19,794 nucleotides of DNA from Syntrophomonas sp. UBA4807. Lineage in GTDB: Bacteria > Bacillota > Syntrophomonadia > Syntrophomonadales > Syntrophomonadaceae. A program made the translations under genes and the position numbers. This document shows, piece by piece, positions 1 to 6,332 of the stretch; positions within the stretch are counted from its first letter, which is position 1, and each line of letters opens with the position of its first letter. The stretch is from positions 1-19,794 of the forward strand of contig DHGD01000061.1 of assembly GCA_002402575.1 (NCBI GenBank). Direction: 5' to 3'. The notes beneath the pieces were generated by a model. That model saw nothing but the letters and a program-made list of their open reading frames with translations. It searched no databases and was not told the DNA's origin.

Positions 1-810
1 GAATTCCTCCCACGTCCTGGCCACGAGCTGCGCCGCCGCAGTCGGTGTCGCCGCGCGCACATCGGCGACGAAGTCGGCAATCGTGAAGTCGGTCTCGTGC
101 CCGACCCCGGAAATCACCGGGACCCGCGCCGCGGCGATGGCCCGCGCCACGCCCTCCTCATTGAAGGACCAGAGGTCCTCAATCGAACCGCCTCCCCTGC
201 CGACGATGATGACGTCGACGTCGGAGCGGGCACAGAGAGCTGCCACACCTTCGGCGATCTGCTCGGCTGCACCTTCGCCCTGCACCTGGGCCGGGTACAG
301 GACGACCTGCACCGGCGCCTTGTGCAGCCGCAAAGTCCTGAGCATATCGTGGATTGCCGCGCCCGAAGGTGAAGTCACGATGCCCACGGTGCGGGGCAAT
401 GCCGGCAGGGGCCGCTTCCGTTCGGCCGCGAACAGGCCTTCCTTCTCCAGCTTCCGCTTGAGCTGCTCGAACGCCTTCTGCAGGGCGCCCAGGCCTTTGG
501 GCTCTATAGTGTCGAGGATTATCTGATACTTGCCGGTCGGCTGATATAACTCGAGCCGGCCGTGGCCGATGACCGCGAGGCCGTCCTCGAGCCGGAACTT
601 CAGCCGCTGGGCCGAATGGCGGAAGCAGACTGCCTGGATTTGCGAACCCTCGTCCTTCAGCGCGAAATAGAGGTGTCCGGACGCATAGGCCTTGAAGTTC
701 GATACCTCGCCCTCAATCCAGACATCGGAGAAGTACTCCCCGAGCATCCCGGCCACAAGCTGATTGACCTGGGATACGGTGAGGACCTTGCGGGCAGCGG
801 CGGTTTCCAT
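1..810 (-). CDS. xseA: Exodeoxyribonuclease VII large subunit, partial (3' end beyond window)
   Basis: Reading the minus strand from ATG at 808-810 gives 270 codons open to base 1, so the C-terminal part lies outside the window. XseA is the catalytic subunit of exonuclease VII, which with XseB degrades single-stranded DNA to oligonucleotides in the cytoplasm. Visible family signatures are an N-terminal OB-fold (about residues 10-105, with VWIEGEVSNFK and SGHLYFALKD), then TSPSGAAIHD, VGRGGGSIEDLWSFNEE and PVISGVGHETDFTIADFVAD followed by RAATPTAAA. The usual length is about 400-450 residues, so roughly 60% is present. There is no Shine-Dalgarno sequence before the start, unlike nearly every other gene here, and codon third positions are strongly GC-rich. 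Both points suggest an origin different from most of the window. The family assignment is secure. Confidence 0.95.
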   Translation of the reverse strand, partial: METAAARKVLTVSQVNQLVAGMLGEYFSDVWIEGEVSNFKAYASGHLYFALKDEGSQIQAVCFRHSAQRLKFRLEDGLAVIGHGRLELYQPTGKYQIILDTIEPKGLGALQKAFEQLKRKLEKEGLFAAERKRPLPALPRTVGIVTSPSGAAIHDMLRTLRLHKAPVQVVLYPAQVQGEGAAEQIAEGVAALCARSDVDVIIVGRGGGSIEDLWSFNEEGVARAIAAARVPVISGVGHETDFTIADFVADVRAATPTAAAQLVARTWEEF

Positions 811-900
811 CGGCGAGGAGTTAGGTGCTAGGAGTTAGCGGTTAGGAGTGCGACCGGGAACGATGCCTGACTGCTAACTGCTACCTCCTACCTGCTAACT
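811..900. repeat. Degenerate GTTAG/GGAG-type repeats in inverted arrangement in the hbd-xseA spacer
   Basis: The spacer is built from variants of a 6-8 base unit. On the plus strand, GGAGTTAG, GCTAGGAG, GTTAGCGG and TTAGGAG run from about 815 to 849. The opposite orientation (CTGCTAACTGCTACC, TCCTACCTGCTAACTC) runs from about 871 to 904. The two blocks are separated by about 20 unrelated bases and could fold back on each other imperfectly. The TAG stop of hbd (895-897) lies within the repeat. No repeat of this type is seen elsewhere in the window. Confidence 0.6.
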
Positions 901-1752
901 CTTCTTATAGTCGTAAAACCCCTTTCCCGTCTTACGCCCCAGGTACCCGGCCGCCACCATCCGCTTCAGCAACGGACAGGGACGGTACTTCGAATCCCCG
1001 ATGTCGCTGTAGAGCACGTTCATGATGGCAAGACAGACGTCGAGGCCGATAAGGTCGGCAAGCGCCAGCGGACCGATGGGATGGTTCATGCCCAGTTTCA
1101 TCACGGTGTCGATGGCCTCCTTGTCGGCCACTCCGGACTCAAGGCAGAATATCGCCTCGTTTATCATCGGCAGCAGCACGCGATTGGAGACGAACCCGGG
1201 CGAGTCATTCACGACGACCGGGGTCTTGCCCAGTTCCCTGGAAAGGGTAACGACCGTGTCGGTGACTTCGCGCAGGGTACCGAGCCCGTTGACCACCTCG
1301 ACCAGTTTCATCACCGGCACCGGGTTCATGAAATGCATACCGATGACCTGGGCCGGCCGCTTGGTGGTGGCGGCAATCTGGGTGATGGGCAGCGAGGAAG
1401 TATTGGTGGCTAGAATGGCATGTGCCGGAGCGATAGCGTCCAGCTGCTCAAACACCTTTTTCTTGATGTCGAAGTTCTCTACGATGGCTTCTATAATCAG
1501 ATCGCAATCAGCGGCATCGTTGAGCGAAGTGGACGGTTTGAGCTTGCCCATTATGGCAGCCATATCTTCTTCAGTGCGTTTGCCTTTGGACACATCGCGT
1601 TTGAGGTTGTTGGCGATATTGGCCAAGCCCTTATCAACCAGTTCCATAGTGATATCATAAAGGACAGTTTCCCAGCCGGTCTGAGCAGACACCTGCGCGA
1701 TGCCGTTGCCCATCTGTCCGGCGCCAATTACCATTACTTTTTTAATCTCCAC
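895..1752 (-). CDS. hbd: 3-hydroxybutyryl-CoA dehydrogenase (possibly chimeric)
   Basis: The product, 285 residues, oxidises 3-hydroxybutyryl-CoA to acetoacetyl-CoA with NAD(P)+ in beta-oxidation. The N-terminal Rossmann fold has GAGQMG (residues 10-15). The catalytic pair fits H140 (GMHFMNP) and E152 (KLVEVV), and the family segment PGFVSNRVLLPMINEAI and the end GKGFYDYKK are present. I chose GTG at 1752 because AAGGAGG (1761-1767) stands exactly 8 nt before it; the in-frame ATG at 1776 would precede that site. The gene lies 49 bp downstream of a thiolase gene on the same strand, so they are probably co-transcribed. Oddity: third-position GC, counted by hand, is 131 of 160 codons (901-1380) against 61 of 100 (1441-1740), with the change near base 1400 in the conserved NTSSLP segment. 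The 3' half may therefore come from another genome. Confidence 0.93.
   Translation of the reverse strand: MEIKKVMVIGAGQMGNGIAQVSAQTGWETVLYDITMELVDKGLANIANNLKRDVSKGKRTEEDMAAIMGKLKPSTSLNDAADCDLIIEAIVENFDIKKKVFEQLDAIAPAHAILATNTSSLPITQIAATTKRPAQVIGMHFMNPVPVMKLVEVVNGLGTLREVTDTVVTLSRELGKTPVVVNDSPGFVSNRVLLPMINEAIFCLESGVADKEAIDTVMKLGMNHPIGPLALADLIGLDVCLAIMNVLYSDIGDSKYRPCPLLKRMVAAGYLGRKTGKGFYDYKKS
1390..1440. other. Abrupt base-composition break inside hbd
   Basis: Overall GC counted by hand is about 60% for 901-1440 and about 47% for 1441-1680. At codon level the last six codons before base 1381 on the minus strand (the SSLPIT part) all end in G or C, whereas only 6 of the preceding 14 do. The break coincides with a conserved protein motif, where two homologous genes from different organisms could share enough sequence to be joined in assembly or by recombination. 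Confidence 0.55.
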
Positions 1753-1801
1753 AAAATTCGCCTCCTTGTATTTCAATCAATATATTCTTTGAGAACATAC
1801 C

Positions 1802-3157
1802 TTATGGCTCGACCTTGATCAGCATGGCATCGCCCTGAGCGTGGCCGGAGCATATTCCGCAGGCGCCATATCCGCCGCCGCGGCGTTTCAGTTCATAACC
1901 CAGAGTCATGAGGATGCGGGCGCCGGAAGATCCGATCGGATGTCCATAAGCGATAGCTGAGCCGTTCACATTGACTTTGGCTTCCATGTCTTCTTTGCTC
2001 ATGCCCAGCACCTTCATGCAACTGACCAGAACCACCGCGGCGAAGGCTTCATTAGCTTCCACCAGTTTAAGGTCAGCCGTGGTCATGTCGTTCTGCTCCA
2101 AAAGCTTTTTCATGGAAAGGCCAGGCACAGTGGCGATATCTTTGGTCTGCTGTGAAACTTCGGCATAGTCCACGATGGTAAAGAGAGGCTTGAGGCCTAA
2201 CTCATCGGCTTTTTCACGGCTCATCAGCATCACCGCAGCACCGCCGTCATTGACACCCGGTGCATTGCCGGCCGTCACGCTACCCGGGCCACCGGTAACA
2301 GTGCTCTTGTGGTTAAATACCGGCGGCAGTTTGGCAAGCGCTTCAATAGTTGTGCCAGGGCGCGGTCCTTCGTCTTTGCTCATTACTTCTTTGCCTTTTT
2401 TGATTTCCACCGGGAATATCTCATCATCTAGACGCCCGGATGTCATGGCATCCACAGCCCGGGTCTGGGAAAGATACGCCCACCAGTCCATCATTTCTCT
2501 AGTGATGCCGAATTCATCAGATACTTCTGATCCATGGATGGCCATGTGACGGTTGTAAAAGGCGTCCCAAAGGCCGTCATAAACCATCAAATCGACCAGC
2601 CTGCCGTTGGGGAGCCCCATGCGGCCGCCAAATCTCTCATCAGGCAAAGAATACGGGCAGTTGCTCATGCTTTCCATGCCACCCGCAATAACGATATCAC
2701 CGCGGCCGGCTTTGATAAACTGCACTCCCAAGTCAATGGTCTTTATGCCTGAAGAACAAACCTTGTTGATGGTGATGGAAGGCACCGATACCGGCAGCCC
2801 CGCCAGAATGGTGGCCTGGCGGCTGGGGACCTGACCTACGCCGGCGGGAACGACCTCACCCATATAGACGTAGTCGACATCCTCGCCTTTGACCTTGCCC
2901 TCCACGCGGCGCATTACTTCTTTAATTGCCAGAGCGCCCAGCTGCGGCGCGTCATATTCTTTTAATTTGCCGCCCATTACACCGTAGGGAGTTCTGGCAG
3001 CTGCTACGCAAACCACTTCACGCAGTTTGGCATAAGGGTTTTTGATCTTTTTGCCCATTCCTGAATAGTCCGGCTTTCTTTCTCCGAACGGAATTACTGG
3101 CACTGTTTTGGGGTAATCAGCCCTTTTCATTTCTAATTTCTGTACAAAATCCGACAA
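1802..3157 (-). CDS. Thiolase (acetyl-CoA acetyltransferase / 3-ketoacyl-CoA thiolase) with N-terminal extension
   Basis: This thiolase-superfamily enzyme cleaves 3-ketoacyl-CoA with CoA to release acetyl-CoA. With TTG at 3157 as start the product has 451 residues. I chose this start because AAGGAGG (3166-3172) lies 8 nt upstream; the longer reading frame from TTG at 3196 would pass through it. The catalytic residues fit C134 (INKVCSSG), H406 (GHPIGSSGARI) and C436. The last stands in an unusual CSGHAQGDA context instead of the common CIGGGMG or CGGGGQG. About 45 residues (rich in K, P and Y) precede the usual thiolase start, making it longer than the typical 390-400. It precedes hbd in a two-gene minus-strand operon. 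Transcription probably starts at a sigma-54 promoter about 400 bp upstream. Substrate chain length cannot be told from sequence; a trifunctional-protein-like long-chain thiolase is possible. Confidence 0.93.
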   Translation of the reverse strand: MSDFVQKLEMKRADYPKTVPVIPFGERKPDYSGMGKKIKNPYAKLREVVCVAAARTPYGVMGGKLKEYDAPQLGALAIKEVMRRVEGKVKGEDVDYVYMGEVVPAGVGQVPSRQATILAGLPVSVPSITINKVCSSGIKTIDLGVQFIKAGRGDIVIAGGMESMSNCPYSLPDERFGGRMGLPNGRLVDLMVYDGLWDAFYNRHMAIHGSEVSDEFGITREMMDWWAYLSQTRAVDAMTSGRLDDEIFPVEIKKGKEVMSKDEGPRPGTTIEALAKLPPVFNHKSTVTGGPGSVTAGNAPGVNDGGAAVMLMSREKADELGLKPLFTIVDYAEVSQQTKDIATVPGLSMKKLLEQNDMTTADLKLVEANEAFAAVVLVSCMKVLGMSKEDMEAKVNVNGSAIAYGHPIGSSGARILMTLGYELKRRGGGYGACGICSGHAQGDAMLIKVEP

Positions 3158-3552
3158 ATTGGTAGCCTCCTTTACTCCTTCTTGTTTATCTCGCAATATC
3201 GGCCTTTAATGACTAACTGAAACCTTCCCCACCGCTTTGGATGCATCCCTCCTCCCTGTGTTGACTTCAGCCCTCCTAATGCCGAGTAACCAACTGCTGC
3301 TTCCCTCGGTACTGAGCCCCTAACTGCCGGGGTTTAAGGCCCCGACAGGTGGGACCCATATTAAAACGGCTTGCGATACTAGCGTTAAATTAAGGCTGCG
3401 ACTATTTATCTATATAAGGTCAGTTAAAAAAGGGGGGTATTGCCTGCGGTGAATCCACCTGAGTTCGGGCAAGATCACCGGCAGGCAACACGGTATAAAA
3501 AATCATAAGAGGAAAGTTGGGTAACTGAGAGTCGTAAAACTACCTGCCTGAC
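3158..3552 (-). other. Long, probably structured 5' leader of the thiolase-hbd operon
   Basis: No convincing gene is seen here. If the sigma-54 promoter at 3563-3578 is used, the transcript has a leader of about 395 nt. Read as minus-strand RNA it contains two clear hairpins. One joins 3475-3488 with 3440-3452 (13 bp, one bulged C, 22-nt loop), followed after a C-run by a U6 tract. The other joins 3340-3348 with 3324-3332 (9 bp, 7-nt loop), in which one G-U wobble pairs only in the minus-strand RNA, supporting that direction of transcription. I could not match it to a known riboswitch class. An attenuator or regulatory leader is an inference. Confidence 0.45.
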
Positions 3553-3562
3553 TACTTTTTAA

Positions 3563-3578
3563 TGCAACTTGCATGCCA
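3563..3578 (-). promoter_or_regulatory. Sigma-54 (RpoN) -24/-12 promoter of the thiolase-hbd operon
   Basis: On the minus strand the sequence is TGGCATGCAAGTTGCA, against the consensus TGGCACGN4TTGCA. The invariant GG and GC are spaced by exactly 10 bases, and the only mismatch in the conserved positions is T for C at the sixth base. The predicted start is near 3552. Dyad sites 100-300 bp upstream and activator genes next door fit this promoter class. Confidence 0.8.
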
Positions 3579-3670
3579 CCATTGGGACGGGATATGCAGC
3601 GATGCCGGCCAATGCGAGTTTACATGGTCTGCCAATATTTTTTAAAGAAGCCCGACGGGCAGAAAGTACA

Positions 3671-3702
3671 ATAAGCCTGTTGCGCAAAAGCAACAGGCTT
3701 AT
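3671..3702 (-). terminator. 13-bp perfect hairpin with embedded activator-type dyad
   Basis: Arms 3671-3683 and 3690-3702 are perfectly complementary with a GCAAAA loop. On the minus strand the stem is followed by TTGTACTTTCT, so it may end transcripts of the activator gene at 3863-5995. Its core, 3678-3695, is a perfect TGTTGC-N6-GCAACA dyad, the same motif as at 3839-3876 and 6295-6312. It lies about 100 bp upstream of the sigma-54 element, so it may also be an activator binding site. Confidence 0.6.
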
Positions 3703-3838
3703 ATTATATTTAGCAGTTATGGATGTTTATTTATTGGTTTTTGTTGCATTATTGCTATGGCGGTATTACTGTAACCGAATACCCTGTCCTCGTTTTAAGG
3801 CCTAATTTGCCACAACCCTGCTGAAAATAACATGATTC

Positions 3839-3876
3839 TGTTGCGCAATTGCAGCATCTGTTTCAATATTGCAACA
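3839..3876. promoter_or_regulatory. Pair of dyad sites (TGTTGC-N6-GCAACA type), putative upstream activating sequences
   Basis: Site 3839-3856 is TGTTGC-GCAATT-GCAGCA and site 3859-3876 is TGTTTC-AATATT-GCAACA, each one base from the perfect dyad. Their starts are 20 bp apart, about two helical turns, so two activator dimers would bind the same DNA face. The second overlaps the end of the activator reading frame. They are 260-315 bp upstream of the predicted transcription start of the thiolase operon. Confidence 0.6.
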
Positions 3877-5995
3877 AGCGCTGGGGGGGCGTCTGACCAG
3901 GGGTAATTCCGTATTTGGCGGCCTTGCGTACGATTGTTGAGGCATCCACCTTCAGCTCGGCAGCCATCTGACGAGTGGTACGATACTTGGCATAAGCCTG
4001 TTGGAGGATTTGTTTTTCAACACTCTCTACCGCATCTTTTAGCGGTACGATGCCCGAAACGGTCACCTGTGAAGCGCGGTCGCACAGCGCCTCAACCGGT
4101 TCATTGGTGATATGAGCGGGCAGATCCTGCCAGTTTACCACATCGCCCGGGGTGATAACTATCAGCCGTTCGATCAGGTTCTCCAGTTCTCTCACATTGC
4201 CAGGCCAGTCGTACTCCATGAACAGTTCGATCACCTCCGGGGCGATGCGTTTAGTGAGCTGGTATTTCTGATTGAAGAGCTGCACAAAGTGAACTACCAG
4301 GTTGGGGATATCATCCTTGCGTTCCCTTAGAGGCGGCACATAAATGGGCAGCACATTAAGCCGGTAATACAGATCACCGCGAAACTGTTTGCTTTGCACC
4401 ATTTCCATCAAGTCACGGTTGGTGGCGGCTACAATGCGTACATCAACCTCTATGGGGGCGGTGCCCCCCACCCGGGTTATTTCCTTGCTCTGCAGCACGC
4501 GCAACAGCTTGACCTGAAGCCCGAGGGGAAGCTCCCCGATTTCATCCAGGAACAGAGTGCCCCCGGAAGCAAGTTGGAAAAAGCCCGGTTTGCCTTCTTT
4601 GCGGGCGCCGGTGAAGGCCCCGTTTTCATATCCGAATAGTTCGGATTCCAGCAGATTCTCGGGAATGGCCCCGCAGTTGACCTTTATGAACGGGCCTTTC
4701 CTGCAGGGGCTGTTCTCATGGATGATCTGGGCGATGAGTTCTTTGCCGGTGCCGGTTTCCCCGCTGATGAGAATAGTAGATTCAACCTGGGCGACACGCA
4801 CTACCATTTCGAGCATTTTGCGCATCTCCGCCGAATTGACCACCAGGCGTTCGGGAGACGCGTACCGCATACGCAGAGAGCGCAGCTCGCTCTCATAATG
4901 CTGAGTGAGGCCCTGGGCCCGCTCCAGCTTTTCATTTAACATATTGAGTTCGGTGATATCGCGCACATTGCATACCACTCGGAAGATGTCGCCGTTCTTA
5001 TCGAAGACCGGATTTCCTGTGGCCAGCGTGATTTTGCCGGTTTTATAATTCTGGATTATGGTTACCGGTTCGCGCCGCTGTAAAGCCAATTTGGTTACCG
5101 ATTCAGATACAATGCCTTCTCGTTCAATGTCGTCCACATTATGGCCCAGAAATTCGTGGCCGTTTATGCCGCTGATCATCTCGAAGGCTTTATTCAACCT
5201 CAGGGTGATGCCCCGGCCATCGGTTATATATAAACCGTCGAAAGAAGATTCGATGATGGCATCCAGCTCTTTATTCAGTTCTTTGACATAGTGAAGCTCT
5301 TGAGAAATTTTCTCCAGCTCCGATGAATCCTGTAAAACTGCCACCGCGCCCATGATCTTGCCGTCCTTGGTGATGGGGCTGCGGTTGGAGACAAACTCTT
5401 TCCCCCGCATGGCAATCTTCTGCATGGATTCCACCCTGCCAGTGTGTATAACCTCCATCAGCCTGCTGGCGGGCAGGATATCCAGAATATGCTGGCCTAT
5501 GACTTCCGGCCCCAAGCCCAACAGTCTTTCCGCAGAGCGGTTAAATACCTTGATGATGCCGTTTTCATCCACCGAAATGATCATATTATGGGTGGAATCT
5601 ATAATTGTTTCCAACTCGCTGGAAATGTTTTGATAGGAATTAAAGAAGGCATTAGCTATGTCGCCGCGGGTCAAAATGCCCACCACCCTGCCCTCCGCGT
5701 TCACCACCGGGAGGCGCGGCACCGCAGGGGTGACCACATCCTCGAAATCATCCTCAGGTCTTCCCGTGAAAACTTCTCGAGTCATGAGAGTGCTGATCGG
5801 GGAGTCCAGCGCCATTGACTGGTGTATGGCACGGTAAATATGCCCTTTGGTGAACAGACCAATGAGCCGGTGCTCCTCATCCACCACCGGCACCCCGTCA
5901 ATTTTGTTTTCCAGGAAAATCTCTATCACTTCATTTATGGTGCAATCCGCTCTCACCACAATAGGATTGGCAGTCATAATATCTTTGAGCTTCAA
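3863..5995 (-). CDS. Sigma-54-dependent activator, CBS-CBS-PAS-PAS-AAA+-HTH (activator 1)
   Basis: This enhancer-binding protein opens RpoN promoters by ATP hydrolysis. Domains of the 710-residue product: a CBS pair (about 1-125), two PAS domains (about 130-240 and 250-370), AAA+ (about 395-630) and a Fis/TyrR-like helix-turn-helix (about 665-700, STIVRKAAKYGI). Walker A GETGTGKE lies near 412-419, GAFTGA (sigma-54 contact loop) near 459-464, and the Walker B segment GTLFLDEIGE near 479-488; all look intact. No response-regulator receiver domain is present. TTG at 5995 is chosen because GAGGTGA stands 8 nt before it and the result aligns with the start of activator 2. The 55 extra residues encoded upstream overlap regulatory sequence. 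It lies between paralogue activator 2 and the thiolase-hbd operon, its likely target. Ligands are unknown; CBS domains usually bind adenine nucleotides and PAS domains small ligands or cofactors. Confidence 0.93.
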   Translation of the reverse strand: MKLKDIMTANPIVVRADCTINEVIEIFLENKIDGVPVVDEEHRLIGLFTKGHIYRAIHQSMALDSPISTLMTREVFTGRPEDDFEDVVTPAVPRLPVVNAEGRVVGILTRGDIANAFFNSYQNISSELETIIDSTHNMIISVDENGIIKVFNRSAERLLGLGPEVIGQHILDILPASRLMEVIHTGRVESMQKIAMRGKEFVSNRSPITKDGKIMGAVAVLQDSSELEKISQELHYVKELNKELDAIIESSFDGLYITDGRGITLRLNKAFEMISGINGHEFLGHNVDDIEREGIVSESVTKLALQRREPVTIIQNYKTGKITLATGNPVFDKNGDIFRVVCNVRDITELNMLNEKLERAQGLTQHYESELRSLRMRYASPERLVVNSAEMRKMLEMVVRVAQVESTILISGETGTGKELIAQIIHENSPCRKGPFIKVNCGAIPENLLESELFGYENGAFTGARKEGKPGFFQLASGGTLFLDEIGELPLGLQVKLLRVLQSKEITRVGGTAPIEVDVRIVAATNRDLMEMVQSKQFRGDLYYRLNVLPIYVPPLRERKDDIPNLVVHFVQLFNQKYQLTKRIAPEVIELFMEYDWPGNVRELENLIERLIVITPGDVVNWQDLPAHITNEPVEALCDRASQVTVSGIVPLKDAVESVEKQILQQAYAKYRTTRQMAAELKVDASTIVRKAAKYGITPGQTPPQRLLQY

Positions 5996-6047
5996 AGCAT
6001 TTGTCACCTCGGTGCATAAAGTACAAATATCTATAGAAACCGATATA

Positions 6048-6063
6048 TGCAAAATGCATACCG
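6048..6063 (-). promoter_or_regulatory. Candidate sigma-54 promoter of activator 1
   Basis: The minus strand reads CGGTATGCATTTTGCA. GG and GC have the required 10-base spacing and the -12 half TTGCA is perfect, but the -24 half departs from TGGCACG at three bases. The predicted start near 6037 leaves a 5' leader of about 40 nt carrying the ribosome-binding site. The hairpin dyad lies about 90 bp upstream. Confidence 0.5.
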
Positions 6064-6145
6064 TCTGTACATGAGCGCCACCGCAAATCGCCCCTTTGCT
6101 GGCATAGTTCATGGCACGCCAATTATTGGCGCCTTGCCAAATCAA

Positions 6146-6177
6146 AACCCAGCGTTGCAATAATGCAACGCTGGGTT
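6146..6177 (-). terminator. 14-bp perfect hairpin with embedded dyad, likely terminator of activator 2
   Basis: Arms 6146-6159 and 6164-6177 are perfectly complementary with a 4-base loop. On the minus strand the stem continues into TTTTGATTT, fitting an intrinsic terminator for activator 2. The inner part, 6153-6170, is CGTTGC-AATAAT-GCAACG, a symmetric variant of the dyad motif. It is the positional counterpart of the hairpin at 3671-3702. Confidence 0.65.
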
Positions 6178-6294
6178 GGATGCTTATAAGGCATGAATAT
6201 ATATTAACTTCTCAAATCACGAAAAATTGCAAAACATCTTTGATGGATAGATTTAATTCCCACACCTTCGTGACATTATCTCTTTTTTCGACGC

Positions 6295-6332
6295 TGTTGC
6301 TCTAGCGCAACACTGCTTGCGCTGCTGCAACA
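6295..6332. promoter_or_regulatory. Pair of dyad sites, putative upstream activating sequences
   Basis: Site 6295-6312 is a perfect TGTTGC-TCTAGC-GCAACA. Site 6315-6332 is GCTTGC-GCTGCT-GCAACA, with two mismatches in one arm. Their starts are 20 bp apart, exactly as at 3839-3876, and the pair abuts the stop codon of activator 2 (6333-6335). Confidence 0.6.

Larger units (their letters stand above)
5996..6332. other. Intergenic control region between the two activator genes
   Basis: No gene is supported in these 337 bases. They contain, in the direction of minus-strand transcription, a pair of dyads (6295-6332), an AT-rich stretch, a hairpin with a dyad (6146-6177), a short palindrome CGCCAATTATTGGCG (6118-6132), a sigma-54 candidate (6048-6063) and the ribosome-binding site GAGGTGA of activator 1. 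The order matches that of the region between activator 1 and the thiolase gene. Confidence 0.6.

Noticed and set aside
1..6. GAATTC (EcoRI site) at the first base, considered as a cloning junction
   Set aside because: The xseA frame reads through it to the window edge, and a six-base match alone proves nothing.
1022..1660. 212-codon plus-strand frame inside hbd
   Set aside because: Antisense shadow of hbd; serine-rich, no start signal, and hbd carries all its family motifs.
3176..3251. Short minus-strand upstream frame (about 24 codons from ATG near 3243) ending just before the thiolase ribosome-binding site
   Set aside because: The purine run abuts the ATG too closely to be a working ribosome-binding site and the peptide shows no leader-peptide signature such as repeated codons.
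3440..3488. Hairpin considered as an intrinsic terminator
   Set aside because: Eight bases separate the stem from the U-tract on the minus strand, so a simple terminator is unlikely; kept as a leader structure instead.
3569..3805. 78-codon plus-strand frame with a hydrophobic segment in the activator 1-thiolase intergenic region
   Set aside because: It begins inside the sigma-54 element, runs through the hairpin dyad, and none of its possible starts has a Shine-Dalgarno site, in a genome where nearly every gene has one.
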